NCBI GenBank assembly: GCA_032209605.1
Contig: JASFXZ010000001.1
Coordinates: forward strand, 15,828,256 to 15,892,255
Origin: Mactromeris polynyma
Lineage: Eukaryota > Mollusca > Bivalvia > Venerida > Mactridae
Direction of reading: 5' to 3'
DNA: 64,000 nucleotides
The translations under genes were made by a program, and so were the position numbers. Numbering within the stretch: the first letter of the stretch is position 1; every line of letters starts with the position of its first letter. The notes beneath the pieces are model-generated. The model worked only from the letters and a program-made list of their open reading frames with translations, was not told the DNA's origin and ran no database searches. This document shows positions 22,581 through 34,667 of this stretch, in pieces.

Positions 22581-22929
22581 AAGGACGTATTCTTAATTTT
22601 GACGTCGGGCAATTTTCCGTGGTGTAGACTAACAACACTACAGGCTAGACAATTTTTGAAATGTACTACAGGTCTACTTTCCGACAAAGCTGTTAGGGCA
22701 ATCAATATTAGGTTCATCTGCTTTTCATACAACCATATCATGTTTACAGTAATAAGAATAACGCCTATGTCGTGATCAAAATGTTTTATTTACAAATATA
22801 ACAACATTGTAACAATTGTGTTCATTACTTTGCGTCGGAAGAAGAAAATACAAGACAATATACATGTCATTTTTTAATTTTGGTAAACAAATATGTAGGC
22901 CTAAACGAAAAAGTTTCAATTCAATGTGC

Positions 22930-23015
22930 CAGATAAATAGGCCGATCTGGTATTTATTTCGGACGATACCAAGTATTCGGATAGAAGGTTGTCGAATGAA
23001 CGTCAGGTCCAACTG
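22930..23015. mobile_element. MITE family 1, left-truncated, unit B
   Basis: Carries ATTTATTTCGGACGATACC and the right end GTCCAACTGAATACTGTA. The left half is lost compared with 221-384 in A. The identical relic is in C at 46371-46456. Confidence 0.5.
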
Positions 23016-23247
23016 AATACTGTAAAGTATGTGATATAATTATATTGCTGCTATTGAAGCTATTTATACACAATTGTACCTGCACAATGAAGTTGAACCG
23101 TTGTTGAGAGGTTGTTGCACTAGAGAGGTTACATTGAATAGTTGTATATCATTATTACTGGGAACATTTATGCTGTTGTTGCAGAGAGGTTGTTGATCAA
23201 GAGAGGGTCGCTGTGGACATGTTACACTGTGTACACATTAAATCAAT

Positions 23248-23428
23248 ACAGAAGAACCTCAATAATAAGACCACCATTGGGACCCTTGAAAACTGGTCTA
23301 TATATTGAGGTGGTCTTAATATTGAGATTGAATAAAGAGCAGCGCAAAGAAAATGGACTTGAAATTTGTGTTCTTAATTTTGAGGTGGTCTTATTGCAGA
23401 GGTGGGTTGTTAGTGAGGTTTTACTGTA
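23248..23428. mobile_element. MITE family 2, full copy in B
   Basis: Ends are ACAGAAGAACCTCAATAATA and GTTAGTGAGGTTTTACTGTA, inverted to one another. Interior TATTGAGGTGGTCTTAATAT can fold back on GACCACC. It is the counterpart of 629-809 and 46689-46869. Confidence 0.7.
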
Positions 23429-24519
23429 TTTTGGAATGTTTAGTAATCTACATGTATCATGATAAATCCATAGTAACATTTACTCGTTTAATACAAGTCT
23501 GCGACGGGTATCTTTGATATTATTACCATGCTGAGTAACTACAATATGCGTAAAGTGTCGAACCTGCCGTCAACCTGTTTTTATGACATCATGTCTAGTA
23601 CTTGGTATATAAATGCAATCTTTTTTCATGGGTGTCAAACTTGCGTTATCACTATGTGTTCGGTCATTTGCATACACGAATAGAAGCAAGAGTCCGTAAC
23701 TCCTATCTTCAAGCTCATTAATTGTAGTAGAGTTATCTCTCTTTAGGAAAACCAATTCGTCAATATCCACTCAAAGATTGTTTTTTTACGATATTCGCCG
23801 CGGATGCGTACTAATGTTGATGTCAGTGCTAGCTCTGAGTTCGCTACTAGCTCTGTATTGAAATAAGAAAACTCGAATATCGATTTACAATCTGGCTCGT
23901 TATTCGCCTCCAGAAATGTATACATCGAGGCCCCTTCCGAATGTTGATGTCAGTGCCACCTCTATATATGCTCCCTAGTGGGTCTGCATTGGAGCATCAA
24001 GGGAAATCGAACAACGATCCAGGAGTTGGCTAGTTATTCGCTTCCAGATATGTATTTACCGCGGTACCGATAAAATGTCGATGTCAGTGTATGGGTACGC
24101 TAGTAGGCAGTTTGTTTTCTTAATATTGAGATTGAATAAAGAGCAAGACACTTCATTTTGAGATGGTCTTTACCTCGGGTTTTACTGTATTAAGAAAAGT
24201 CGTATAACGATCTACGATCTGGCTCGTTATTCGCTTCATTACATGCTTTCAGATAAGTTGACTTGAAAGAAATCAGGGCCGACCAATAACATATCTGACC
24301 ACAAAGGTAGCGAAAATAATCGGTGTTGCATAGTGAACATATTACCCTAATTATTATCTACTGATATGTGTTTTATATAAGTACGGATAAACGGAATAAT
24401 TGTACTACTATTAAAGAGACGCTACATTGAATTCCACAATACGACGTTATCTTAGAATGATATTGGACCGTTTCTGAACCGAAATTTCAAGTAACCGATT
24501 TTAGACATAAACATTAAGT
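23429..24519. other. Non-coding stretch, unit B
   Basis: Nearly identical to C (46870-47960). It holds a single unit of the 131-bp repeat and the remnant of a second family-2 MITE (24119-24189). The 60-66-codon minus-strand frames here are conserved because the DNA is conserved; they show no domain and one is changed in A. Confidence 0.5.
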
Positions 24520-24622
24520 ATAATCGGACCTCGTTCATTCGATACATCGGGACCTGATATTTATTTCGGATGATACCAAGTATTCGGATAGAAGGTTGTC
24601 GAAAAAACGAGGTCCGACTGTA
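24520..24622. mobile_element. MITE family 1, compact copy in B
   Basis: Orthologue of 2131-2233, with the same foldback ends (ATCGGACCTCGTTCATTCGA and AACGAGGTCCGAC). Confidence 0.72.
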
Positions 24623-25386
24623 GTTATTTTCTGCGACATTAATTAAACGTTCTGACAAAACAGAAAGGATTTTCTAATTTATCGTTTTGATTACGATCAT
24701 AGAATGACATTCGGTGTCAATAAGAATATTTATACATAAACTATTATTATTTATACGTGTCTCATTTCAGACAGCATCACATTCAATACGTTAGTCGGAC
24801 TCGAGTTCTTCCGGAAGACAGTTCGGAATTAAATGTTTCATTTTGCACCGTGTGTCAAATTCAGCTTAACAAAAAGTACAATCTTCGGCAAGGGTTTCAT
24901 TCCTCGTCACATATATAACAAAAAGTATGCTAACCAATAAAACAACAGCGCGCCGAATAAGCAAAATACATTCTATCGTAACCGCTTCTTTACCAACATC
25001 TCAGTTACAACTGTTTTCCACTAACCCATTGGTACCGTAAGATGTGAAGACGACATTATGTTGCTACTGACAGCACATAATAAATAGTGAGACCGAGACA
25101 TTATATGTTGGTGAAACACGATAATGGTATACACTAAAACGTCATTTAGAACCGCTCGGTTTGTGTTTATGTCTGACTTGCGGACGTTGGTTAATGAACT
25201 GTATCGAATCCCTTTGAAGCATGAAAAACAACTAGCGGTGTATATCGGATTACCTGACACGAAAGTCCATTTTCACCTCATTCAACCTCAATATTACGAC
25301 CACCTCAATTGTGGTCTTATTATTGAGGTTTTACAGACATTTTAGAAGACACACGTCAGTTATTCGTACATTTTGATACAGTAACT

Positions 25387-26970
25387 TGTAACACCACACA
25401 CCTCATGCGGGTTTCATAGATAATGAAGACGGCTCGTTGGTTCCACACAAATTTATTTCACAAGTCTTAACGATCAATCCAAATGTTAAAACAAATCAAA
25501 GTATAAATACGCCAGCTCTTTAAAATGCCAAAGTCCCATGTTCAATTCGTAACAACTTATTAGCTCTAAAATACTGTCAACTTAAAACACCCCATCTTAC
25601 AACCCAAGTTCAACATAGCCCTCTCGCTCTCAAAACTAATCTCAACTTCAAAACTCTAAAACTCTCATAATTCTCATAACTCTAAAAAACTCCACTATCT
25701 AAGTTTTCGCTGGTTATTTATACCTTCTCTAGAAATGCATGACAATAACAAGTTCATAATTACTATTCCATATGTACAATTAAACTTCAAAACAAGTCAA
25801 TCAAAATGACCATTATCCATTGTATCTGATTCCTAATGGATATTCCATATTGACTGACCACTATAAACTTATCATCAACATAATTAAGACAAATGTCAAT
25901 TGATTAGTCAAAGCATTATTATGCAGGTGTCAAGTAATTAATGCATTCTGACAAGTGTCAATAGTTGGTAAACAAAGTAATTAATGCAAAATAGCTTTGT
26001 TTCCGCAAACAACAACAAGTGTGTATTAGGTAAGTATTGGATACTAAAGAGACGTAATTAACATCAATGGATATAGCAGAGATGTAATTGCTACCACCCA
26101 CATTATAAATTAATTAAGATACTAATTAGCTTTGTGTATATTAGATCAGCAAGATTATTAATTAACATCAATAGGTCTAATCAAGATTATTAATTACCAT
26201 CAATAGAAAAACTAGCGATGAAATTGCTACCTGCAATATCATTGTGTAACATCACTCTCCAAATGAAACCAGAATATTCATACAATTAAGATTCTTAGAC
26301 GTAATCTATACGATTTAGATATGAGCTGCAGATAAACTAATTACACAAAGTAAGTTTCGTTAATAGACACATGTCTCATTCATTATTTGTAACTATGCAC
26401 AATTAAATAAAGCAATTATGTATTATTTAAGCAAAACATGTATAATATCAACACATCAATAAGCCTAAGAATACATATATAATACCATCAATTTAAATGC
26501 ATAAAATAATAACGATAATCAACAACAACAACAATGGTAAAACCACTCAATACTATTACTAGTAAGTATGTCAGTCAGCTTACTCAATATTTGCGATTGA
26601 ATCAGCATAATGTTGAGCTCAAGGTGACTCACTTGGGATTCTGATTAGATTACACCTCATTGTTATGTAATCATACAGGTAGTAGCTTTGGATAATTAAC
26701 AGGTGCACAAACTTCTGATTAAGTAACCATGGTAAACTTGTTTTCACATTATGATTAATGTCATAAGTAAACACATACATTTATCTCTGACCAGATGAAT
26801 CAAAGAAAACTATAACTAAATTCACGTCTATTGTTCAAAGAAAACACAATAAATTCACATCTATTAAACGAAATTCACGTCTATAAAACGACATCTTCTG
26901 AAACGCAGTTATTGACTATCTAATACACAGTTACCGTGACGTCAATTCCAACTTGAACTGATTTTCAGCT
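25387..26970 (-). mobile_element. Solo LTR of a retroelement, unit B
   Basis: A block of about 1.58 kb bounded by TGTAACACC on the left and GATTTTCA on the right, so on the minus strand it begins TGAAAATC and ends GGTGTTACA. On that strand a TATAAATA box lies near 25720 and an AATAAA near 25450, the order expected of U3, R and U5. The same sequence flanks pol and env-like remnants in C (48822-50328), which identifies it as an LTR. Unit A has unrelated sequence at this place. Confidence 0.6.
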
Positions 26971-28185
26971 GAACAATGAACATATTTTATAAAAGTATAA
27001 CATGATTTATAGTAGAAAGGGATGATGTTTTATCGCGGCTTCCAAGTTTTTTATGAATGTGTTTGTACTTTTAGTTTGACTAGCCGCCATCACGGATTTT
27101 TGTAATTTATGGGTGGACTAGTGGGGCTGAGTTTGATTATCCTCGCCACCGGGAAACCCCGGGCGAGCATTTACTATTTTCTTTAACTATTTAATCATAT
27201 AATTTAATATAGAGCTTCTTCTTTTTTAAATCAAAACTGCTGTGAATGTAGGGTCGACTAGCCGCCATAATCCTATACATACATTTATAAATAGTGCGCG
27301 GACCTAAAAGAGGGCATAGCCATGTGCGCTAGATATTGACGTGTATTTGAAGTCTAACAGCACTGTTGTGTTTGTTAATCTAATTTGACACTTTCGTGAC
27401 TTAATATTACACTTACAAATCATTTTTGTCGAAGTTGAGAGATATTGAAAGGACATAATATGAAACTTTGTGATTTTGCTTTAAATAAACCTGTGATCCT
27501 GTGACTGTGATATAAATCCTTGCGAGTAGGAGAATACGTTCAGATTCTCATTTTGCTTTGATAATGTTCCTTTATTAAAGGTATAATATCGATTGTCATT
27601 ATAACATAAATTGATCGAGACTAAATGATAACACATATGCAGAGTCGTTGATAAAGGGGAGATGTTTCGTGTTGCAAGGTTTGAGACGAATGTAATTCCC
27701 AGTATCCAAATTGTGATCAACGCGTTCAAAATAAAATACCCCGAAATAATAGATTGTTAAAAATGTTGTCCTTTGTAAAGGGAGAGTATTGTGGCATAAC
27801 ATTGTGAGCAAGCGAGTCCAGGCAATTTAGAATCATCCCTAGTATATGTGTCGATGATAAGCAAATCCAAGAAACCAAAATGCATTCATAGTGAGTTAAC
27901 TGTACGGTGCACCCCCCTCTCTTGAACATCTACCTCGTTTCATCAATATAATTAATTTGCAATCTTACGACTTAAACTCTCTAAAATTACGTTATCTCAA
28001 CTACGGACAAAATTTGCATCGTCCGAAGGAAGTTGCTCTGAAGAGGTGACATTGGGCATAAAAAGTATCATTTTAAGTGTCTATGAAAATATGAATGTCT
28101 ACTGTAATTAGTAAAGGAGAATAAATTTTCGTTAGACTCGTTCATGTATACTTATTTAAATGGTATTTACATATGAGCGCTGCTA
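26971..28185. other. Conserved non-coding block, unit B
   Basis: Counterpart of 4896-6137, with the TATAAATAG at 27284-27294 and AATAAA at 27484-27489. The 135-codon frame seen in A is frameshifted here. No gene was recognised. Confidence 0.45.
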
Positions 28186-28400
28186 TCGGATTTACAACCT
28201 CTTCTGTAAGTGACGTCATTTCAAGAAAACGCAACATGTGATGTCAATATTTGCAAGCAGGAAACAATATTTACTCAGTATGGTCACTTCGTTTTCATAT
28301 TGCCATATGGGGCAATTATTGCTTCCTGTCAGTACATGGTGACGTCACATGTGACGTTTTCTGGAAATGACGTCACATAAAGACGGGGTTGGAAATCGTA
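28186..28400. mobile_element. CRE-dense foldback element, unit B
   Basis: Orthologue of 6138-6351, with the same inverted arms and three TGACGTCA cores. It lies at the same distance beyond the receptor gene. Confidence 0.7.
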
Positions 28401-29664
28401 TAGTGGCTCTATAATTTTAATATAACCGAGCCTGGATAGCTTCCGCACGAAAGGAAATACTGAAAAAGACCGACTTCAAATAACAATGCGGATATACTCA
28501 GAAAAGTGACGAGTTACAAAGTAGCGTGCTTTTTTCATGAATTGATATTTTGAGTGTTTCCTATAATAATACGCTAGACAGTTCCACGACAAAAAGTCAG
28601 AATAAGGAGATAATTCATGTACATGAAATAAAACCACATCGGACGGATTTATTTGAGAAACACAACACAATAATCTTTACGCAATAACATGAGAACGACT
28701 TAACATTTGGAAAGAAGACAAACACAATTTCAAACGTCTTCAATTCATTAGGCATATGGAATGCTGACGCAACATAAACATTAGAGGAAGAAATCATTTC
28801 CTTTGCAAGTAACAATAAGTATTGAATTTACAGCCCGCGAACTTAAAATAACACCACTCTTTCCCCGATGCTAAATAGCGTAGCGCTTCTATGACCGGTG
28901 TAGCGATTTCAGACTTCCCCCATTTCAAATTACTCCACCGGTAACTCAAACTCGCGTTTTGATTACTGGAAGGTAGGATGAAATATATCTCGAATTACCC
29001 CTGCGGGTAACTTGAATAGGGGAATGGGGTAGCTTGAACTCATGACAGGACCGGATCACTAAGAATGCCAAACGAAATTAAATCATTTGGATACATGGAA
29101 AATGTTTAACAGCAATTAAAATATGGGTAAGCGGTCATTAATTTTAACTAAACGAATGGGAGAACAATATAATACATTGTCTATTTTCCTCAATCAATGT
29201 CGCTGGCTTAAGCTTCCTCGTCTATATCCATACGCTTGTAACTATATTCCCTATAAATAGTCCATTTAACGTTCGTATGAACATGCGCTGTACTATCGCT
29301 TATTCGGATAGACTTCACAATGAACAGAAGGAATAGTAAACGTTATCACAATAAAGAACATATAAACAAATGTTTACCTGATATGCATTAATGAATTGAA
29401 CATAAGTTTGGATTTTTAAAACAACTAAACAAACAATAAAAGAAACACATGATACTACCAGTATTATGATTCTGCATCACTATTTGGATACGATGTAACC
29501 TTTCCAAAGCGGCCCTCTCTTGATCAAAGAGCGCTTTTCGACAACATTTCCATTTACTCCAGACATGTAGTAAAACATTACCAATTATTCAAATTCTACT
29601 GATATACAACCTTTCATCTCCCAAAGGGTCCTGCTCTGGAGAGGTGGTATAGTAGTGCAATATG
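28401..29664. other. Downstream flank of receptor B, including its 3'UTR
   Basis: Collinear with 6352-7609 in A, with a few substitutions and small indels. No separate feature was recognised. Confidence 0.45.
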
Positions 29665-30786
29665 TTAAGCATTACTCTGAGTAGCTTCTTGCGCTCCGTT
29701 GTTGGCTATATTAAAAACATGAGAATTGTCACAATCTGTAAATGCCGTGTTGTTGTCTAAGGAACGCATTGGAGTGGCTGCCGGAGCCACTCGTGTGGTA
29801 GTTGGACCTTCAAAAATGGGCCTTGCTGCTTTGCCGCAAAGTAGTGCCTTCACTTCTTGTCGAAATCGAGACCCGCTTAAGAAGTACAAAATAAAATTGA
29901 TAGTGTTATTAGTATACATAAAGATGTTTACAATGGCCCACCAAAGCGTATATACAGCAATCTCTTCAGGCGTGACGGTCGGAGTAATCCAGTAGGGTTC
30001 ACCAATAAGGAAAATGGAAATTGGGGTCACGCAAATCAGAAATACAATATTTAATGTCATAAGCATTGCCGTTAACTGCGATGTTTTATCCGAGTCTTTT
30101 GTGTGAGCTCGCATGTTTGGAGCAATATGTGCCCGTGTCTTTTGCTTGCTTGCCAATACTCGAAGTATGATTGAAATGTTACCAATCATCAGTATTGTAA
30201 AGGGAACCAAACAAACCACACAAAGGTCAACCCAAGGCCATTTGTAGCCCAGGAAGTCCGTGTAATGGTCGTTGAGAGGATGACAAGAGAAGTGTTCCGT
30301 CTCGTTGCCAAATGTTACGGAGACCTCTCCCATACCGTACAACCAATGGATGTTTAGGAGCAAGAGACAGGCTACAATCAGTGCAATAACAATTCCTGCA
30401 ATACGTGGGGTACAACCACGTTTAACTTTATGCGGGAGCCAGACCCCTATAAAACGCTCCGACGTCACGGCGACTAGCAACCAAGAAGAGCATTGTGTTC
30501 CAAAGTAGACCAAAAAGATGTGTAGTTTGCAACCATTGCCCGACAGTCCCCTGATATCAATGTCAAACGTATAATTAATCCATTGACGTAGAAGGCCTGT
30601 CCACAACACAAGTAGGTCGGTAATGGCTAAGGCTGTGAGGTAAAGTCCAGTGGAAGAGTTACGACCCTTTCCACGCATTAAAACGACAATAGTTAGTAGG
30701 TTGCCTACTGTTCCACAAAGTATTAAGACCGGAGGGATCGATTTCCATATGTTATAAGCACTCCTAAATGCTGCGTATTGTTCCAT
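29665..30786 (-). CDS. Class A G-protein-coupled receptor, copy B
   Basis: A 373-residue single-exon receptor, intact. It differs from copy A at three residues: Arg to Gly just before the TM3 cysteine (DIRGLSG), Glu to Asp in the C-tail (CDNSH), and Val to Glu near the end (GAQEATQ). All class A landmarks are the same, including ERF in place of DRY and NFILY in place of NPxxY. The start is the ATG at 30786; the GTG nine bases upstream is not used because a TAG precedes it in frame. The few changes in B relative to A suggest very recent duplication, conversion, or two haplotypes placed in tandem by assembly. Confidence 0.9.
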   Translation of the reverse strand: MEQYAAFRSAYNIWKSIPPVLILCGTVGNLLTIVVLMRGKGRNSSTGLYLTALAITDLLVLWTGLLRQWINYTFDIDIRGLSGNGCKLHIFLVYFGTQCSSWLLVAVTSERFIGVWLPHKVKRGCTPRIAGIVIALIVACLLLLNIHWLYGMGEVSVTFGNETEHFSCHPLNDHYTDFLGYKWPWVDLCVVCLVPFTILMIGNISIILRVLASKQKTRAHIAPNMRAHTKDSDKTSQLTAMLMTLNIVFLICVTPISIFLIGEPYWITPTVTPEEIAVYTLWWAIVNIFMYTNNTINFILYFLSGSRFRQEVKALLCGKAARPIFEGPTTTRVAPAATPMRSLDNNTAFTDCDNSHVFNIANNGAQEATQSNA

Positions 30787-30839
30787 TGTTGGCACCTTTG
30801 GCTAGTTCGGTCGCTTAGTAACACGTTTCGTCCAACAAT
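30787..30839 (-). promoter_or_regulatory. 5'UTR exon part and 3' splice site of receptor B
   Basis: Same arrangement as in A: CATGTTTTCAG then ATTGTTGGACG on the minus strand, 53 bases before the ATG. Conservation of the acceptor among all three copies supports its use. Confidence 0.45.
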
Positions 30840-31179
30840 CTGAAAACATGGAAAGTGAACTTAAAATCTAATCTTATCTTGGTCAGCACCAAATACTAAC
30901 ACAATCATGTCAAAAGATATTTAGTGCTAGTTATCCGCAGCATAGGGTAATGAGGGGGACAGCAAGAGGGGGCAAAAGATTCGAAAATATACGGAAAATG
31001 ATAATTAGGCTTGTTCAAGCATATCCATTTTCTTGTATTTTTGACAATCTTACAAACTGAATAAAGATAGATAAATAGATGCTTTATTCAGTGAATTTAA
31101 GGCATTCTGCCCATGATTCTCAATTACAAGATGTATAATTACAATATGTTACATCATGCAATACGATGTACTAGACATA
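30840..31179. other. Upstream flank of receptor B, shortened
   Basis: Compared with C, about 1 kb is missing between AGCATAGGGTA and ATGAGGGGGACAGC. The remainder matches C 57806-58029. No coding region was recognised. Confidence 0.5.
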
Positions 31180-31342
31180 CAGTCGGACCTTGTTTATTTG
31201 ATACTCGGTATCATCCGAAATAAATATCAGGTCTCGATGTATCTTCTTATGCACGTCGAATTTAAATAGGCTATTTGAAACCATGTAGTATTCGAAATAA
31301 AATTTCGGGCCCGCGGAATTCGAATTTACGAGATCCGACTGT
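31180..31342. mobile_element. MITE family 1, full-length copy in B
   Basis: The best-preserved member: CAGTCGGACCTTGTTTATTT at the left, AATTTACGAGATCCGACTG at the right, total about 163 bp, with interior GGTATCATCCGAAATAAAT. It is flanked by TA. Orthologue at 58030-58190 in C. A Tc1-type element begins only a few bases beyond its right end. Confidence 0.75.
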
Positions 31343-31349
31343 ATATATA

Positions 31350-32904
31350 CTGAAACGAAAAAGAAAGTGTGCACTTGGTTAGAGGGATTTTTTTTATACT
31401 TATAGAAGCAAAATATTGGCAAATTTGGTATCAAAATGTGCAAAAATGTATTAGCAACACGATGTTTTACTTTTAAGTGAAATTTGATAATTATCAGAAC
31501 ATTGTTTTACGTGTGAATAACGTAGGGGTGAAAAGTAAAAGTTGCAGATTTGTAATGCTTTGTAACTGCTTTTTTGCCTTCGGATATTTGTCAAGTTACG
31601 TGACAATTAATCAGTATCTGTTGTGGCCTCCTCGTCTACGGATCAACGCAAGTATTCTAGATCGCATGGACCTGACGTAACGTCTTATGACGTCGGCGGG
31701 AATGGCGTTCCATTCATGAACTAAGGCTGCACACAAGTCATTGATATTGTTGATAACATGGTTTTTCCTTGCTCTCCGACTAAACAAATCCCATAAATGT
31801 TCAATGGGATTCATGTCCGGAGAGCAAGCCGGCCAAGGTAAGACGTTAACGTTATTTCTAGCGAGATAATTCCTGGTAAGTATAGCAGTATGTGGCCTTG
31901 CGTTATCATGCATTAAACAACCAAGGTTCTGTTGTAGGAAAGGAATAACAACTGGGCGTAAAACTTGGTCAACATAACCTTGGGCATTTAAATTACCATG
32001 AATAACAACAAGGTCTGTTTTCCTACCGCCCATAATACCTCCCCAGACCATTACACTAACCCCTCCAAAACGATCTCGCTCTAATAAACAGTTCTGGTCA
32101 AAACGTTCCCCTTTACGTCTAAATACCCAAACTCTACCGTCAGCAGTGCTAAGGTTAAATCGCGACTCATCACTAAAGAGCACCCTAGACCACATGGCAC
32201 GGTCCAATGGAGATGACGGCGGGCCCAGACCAGTCTGAGAGCACGATGTCTGTTATTAAGGATCTGGCCTACATAAGGCCTCCTAGCCCTTAACGGGTTT
32301 GCATTGGCCCGCAGTCGGTTTAGAACCGTATCCCTACATACGCCAAGCTCTCGCGCAGTGCTTGTAGCGGTTTTGAACCGATGAGGTAAGTGCGTCAACG
32401 TCATATGTCTATCCTGACGTGCCGTTGTCACCTTCGGTCTACCGGATCGTGGACGATCTCTAACGCTTCCATTCTGATGGTAACGTCGTCGGAGTTTTAT
32501 TATGGTATTTCTATGGGCAGTTAAACTGCCTAGCGACGTCAGCAACGCTGACGCCGGCTGAGAGTTGCCGAAGTGCCTGAATTCGTTCGTTTTCTTGAAG
32601 CCGTGGCATCTTGTTTACGAGTGAAATTCAAAAGTGAACTGTGATTTATTATTGCATAACAAGTAAAGATATCGGTCAGGGTCAACCTGTACCTGTACAC
32701 ACGTTGCACGGGTAGCATGAGCGAAAAGTTGCATAATAGCCTGCTGTCAATTTGAAAGCCGTCTATGCGCTTAAATATAGGGTAAATGGGTGCAATGTGT
32801 AAAGGGTTATTTTCTTCACTCATGATGATAAATCCGTATATCTAAACTTTGTAACAAAAAAGTTATGCCCAATATAAAAGTGCACACTTTCTTTTTCGTG
32901 TTAG
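31350..32904 (-). mobile_element. Tc1/mariner-type transposon, 1555 bp, unit B only
   Basis: The inverted terminal repeats are about 27 bp: CTGAAACGAAAAAGAAAGTG on the left and the inverse of CTAACACGAAAAAGAAAGTG on the right, with two mismatches. TA flanks both ends (31348-31349 and 32905-32906), and unit C has the uninterrupted site (GACTGGATATACATTGG). The single gene, on the minus strand, is a broken transposase. Confidence 0.88.
31611..32609 (-). pseudogene. Tc1-family DD34E transposase, two frameshifts
   Basis: The ATG is at 32609. An N-terminal helix-turn-helix region (RIQALRQLSAGVSVADVARQ, then a second helix pair with GRPKVTTARQDRH) leads to the catalytic domain. FSDESRF, HDNARPH and NPIEHLWD hold the D, D and E residues with 34 residues between the second D and the E, which marks the Tc1 family. 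One frameshift near 32525 (before HRNTIIKLRRR) and another near 32205 (between HLHWT and MWSRVLF) stop it from being made. All three catalytic residues survive, so the decay is recent. Confidence 0.88.
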
Positions 32905-33641
32905 TATACATTGGTTCATTAAACAAAACATGAATACATGTTTAAACAATACAACATTCTTATAAATGCCTTTGTACATTGTACATGTATCTACCATATT
33001 TAATGTTAAGATTAACAATGTATTACTAAAGTAATGGGAGGTGAACAACACATGGCATTACACATATACAGTAGGGCCTACATATGTTAACATGATATAG
33101 GAATATTTAGTTCTTTCTACAGGTATTGTTCTCTCTGTTCAAAACTCTTAAATAGAAAAATGATAAGTTTTTTCATAACTGGACTATAGCGATTCTCTTA
33201 ACTTTAGCATGTTTTGATCATGTCTATAATAAAGTGGGGGGGGGGGGGGTGGGGTACTTATCTCTATATTTATTATGTACTCAGCGTTCAAACAAACACG
33301 AAACTCATCTTCTTAACAGTTGCAGACATTACATTTTCTTTTATATACTGGCGTTGTGTTACATGTAATAATACCCGAGTACACATTATCTTGATATTTG
33401 ACTACATTTATTCATTTAGAATATCATATAACTTTATTTCTCTTTTCTACTTTAATTTATTAAACACCTCAGGGAAATCATTGTTGATAATCATAAACAC
33501 AATTCAAGTATAAATTGTAATGAACGAAAATTATCAAAAGACAAGATAAAATTTAACTGTATCACACATACGTATGTTGGAATAATTGTACCAGTTGTAT
33601 ATTAATTATTTACTGATTATTGAAAATAATTGTTTTATGTA
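32905..33641. other. Non-coding stretch, unit B
   Basis: Matches C (58191-59145) with deletions. It has a poly-G run near 33236-33251. No gene was recognised. Confidence 0.45.
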
Positions 33642-33972
33642 CTGGTCAAAAGAGCTAAGCCGCCATTTTGCATTGTGGAAATCTTCAATACATTATGATA
33701 AAATGAGCTAAACCGCTGAAACTTTTGACAAGACTTCATCGGCCATGTCCAGATTTCCTGGATAAGATAAGGAATGATCTCCCTTGATTAGCAGCATTGT
33801 TAAAGCCATTTCATTTAAAGAGGATTGTCTCCCTTTTCAAATGTTTTTCGATCGTTCAATTCATTTGAATTATAAATTTTACAACTTATTGAAATCTAAA
33901 TAAACAGATGTATCCCGGAGCTTTTTTGAAATTATTTTAGAAATAGTGCTTGCGGGTTAGCACTTTGACCAG
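33642..33972. mobile_element. MITE family 3 (TIR CTGGTCAAA), unit B
   Basis: The left end CTGGTCAAAAGAGCTAAGCC is an imperfect inverted repeat of the right end GGGTTAGCACTTTGACCAG, total about 331 bp, non-coding. Copies are at 59146-59476 and, with an eroded left end, 60182-60504 in C. It is deleted from A. Confidence 0.7.
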
Positions 33973-34436
33973 AATATTTATTAAAATTGTTTTATAAAGA
34001 ACAAAGTTTGATGAAAAGCATACGTTTGAATGTATTTTAGTTCCATTGAAGGAGCGGAAATGCTTATGCATTCTACAGATTTTGGAGACCATGTGACAAT
34101 AACTAATAACATAAACATATTTAAGAAAATCTGTATTTTGCTTACGTATAGTATGAGTGTTTGTTTACGGCCCCAACAGACAACTGACCCCGACTTATAT
34201 TTGTTTACCATTTCATTTTAGACACCATTGAAACTTTTTGCGTTCTCTGTTCCAACTTATTTATTCCTTTATAATAAGTTATATATTTGTAAAAAGACGT
34301 GTTATTCGACAAACAAAATTCCTATCACATTGACAACGGCATGTCACACTATGATCGAAATACAATCCACATGGTGTTGTACATACAATATATTATTTAA
34401 CAAGTCAGTGAAATCGTTGCTAATTTGTCGATGTAG

Positions 34437-34667
34437 TTTTGTTTAGTTGAGTGAAGTTGGCGCGGCAATCGTAAATCGTACATCATCATTGAATACCGAC
34501 CCACATTGAATACAGAGCCATCACTGACATCGTTATTCGACTTATATTTTTGAATACATATCTTATATCGAACCCAGAGCTAGCACTGACATCAACATTC
34601 GACGGGTCCGCGGCGAATACATATCTGGAGCCCAATAACGCGCCAACTTCACTCAACTATTTTGTTT
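34437..34667. mobile_element. Complete hAT-like MITE with target duplication, unit B
   Basis: The element 34445-34659 starts AGTTGAGTGAAGTTGGCGCG and ends in the inverse CGCGCCAACTTCACTCAACT plus A. TTTTGTTT flanks it on both sides (34437-34444 and 34660-34667). A duplication of 7-8 bp with these short inverted ends points to a hAT-type non-autonomous element. The interior shares phrases with the 131-bp repeat (GACATCGTTATTCGAC, CCGCGGCGAATAC). Confidence 0.7.

Larger units (their letters stand above)
1..22860. repeat. Tandem unit A of a three-unit array
   Basis: The first bases of the window match the sequence at 22861 and again at 46302 in the same orientation. The order of landmarks (MITEs, conserved non-coding block, receptor, LINE, minisatellite, LINE relic) repeats in that order. 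The true left edge is not visible because the window begins inside the homology. Unit A alone has a nested LINE at 13193-14724 and unique sequence at 3461-4895. It lacks the LTR found in B and C. Identity with B is lower over the first 5 kb and very high from the receptor onward. Confidence 0.85.

Noticed and set aside
25441..26971. Internal minus-strand ORFs or a gene in the LTR block
   Set aside because: No frame longer than about 70 codons is open. The TATA and AATAAA order and its position beside pol in unit C point to an LTR.
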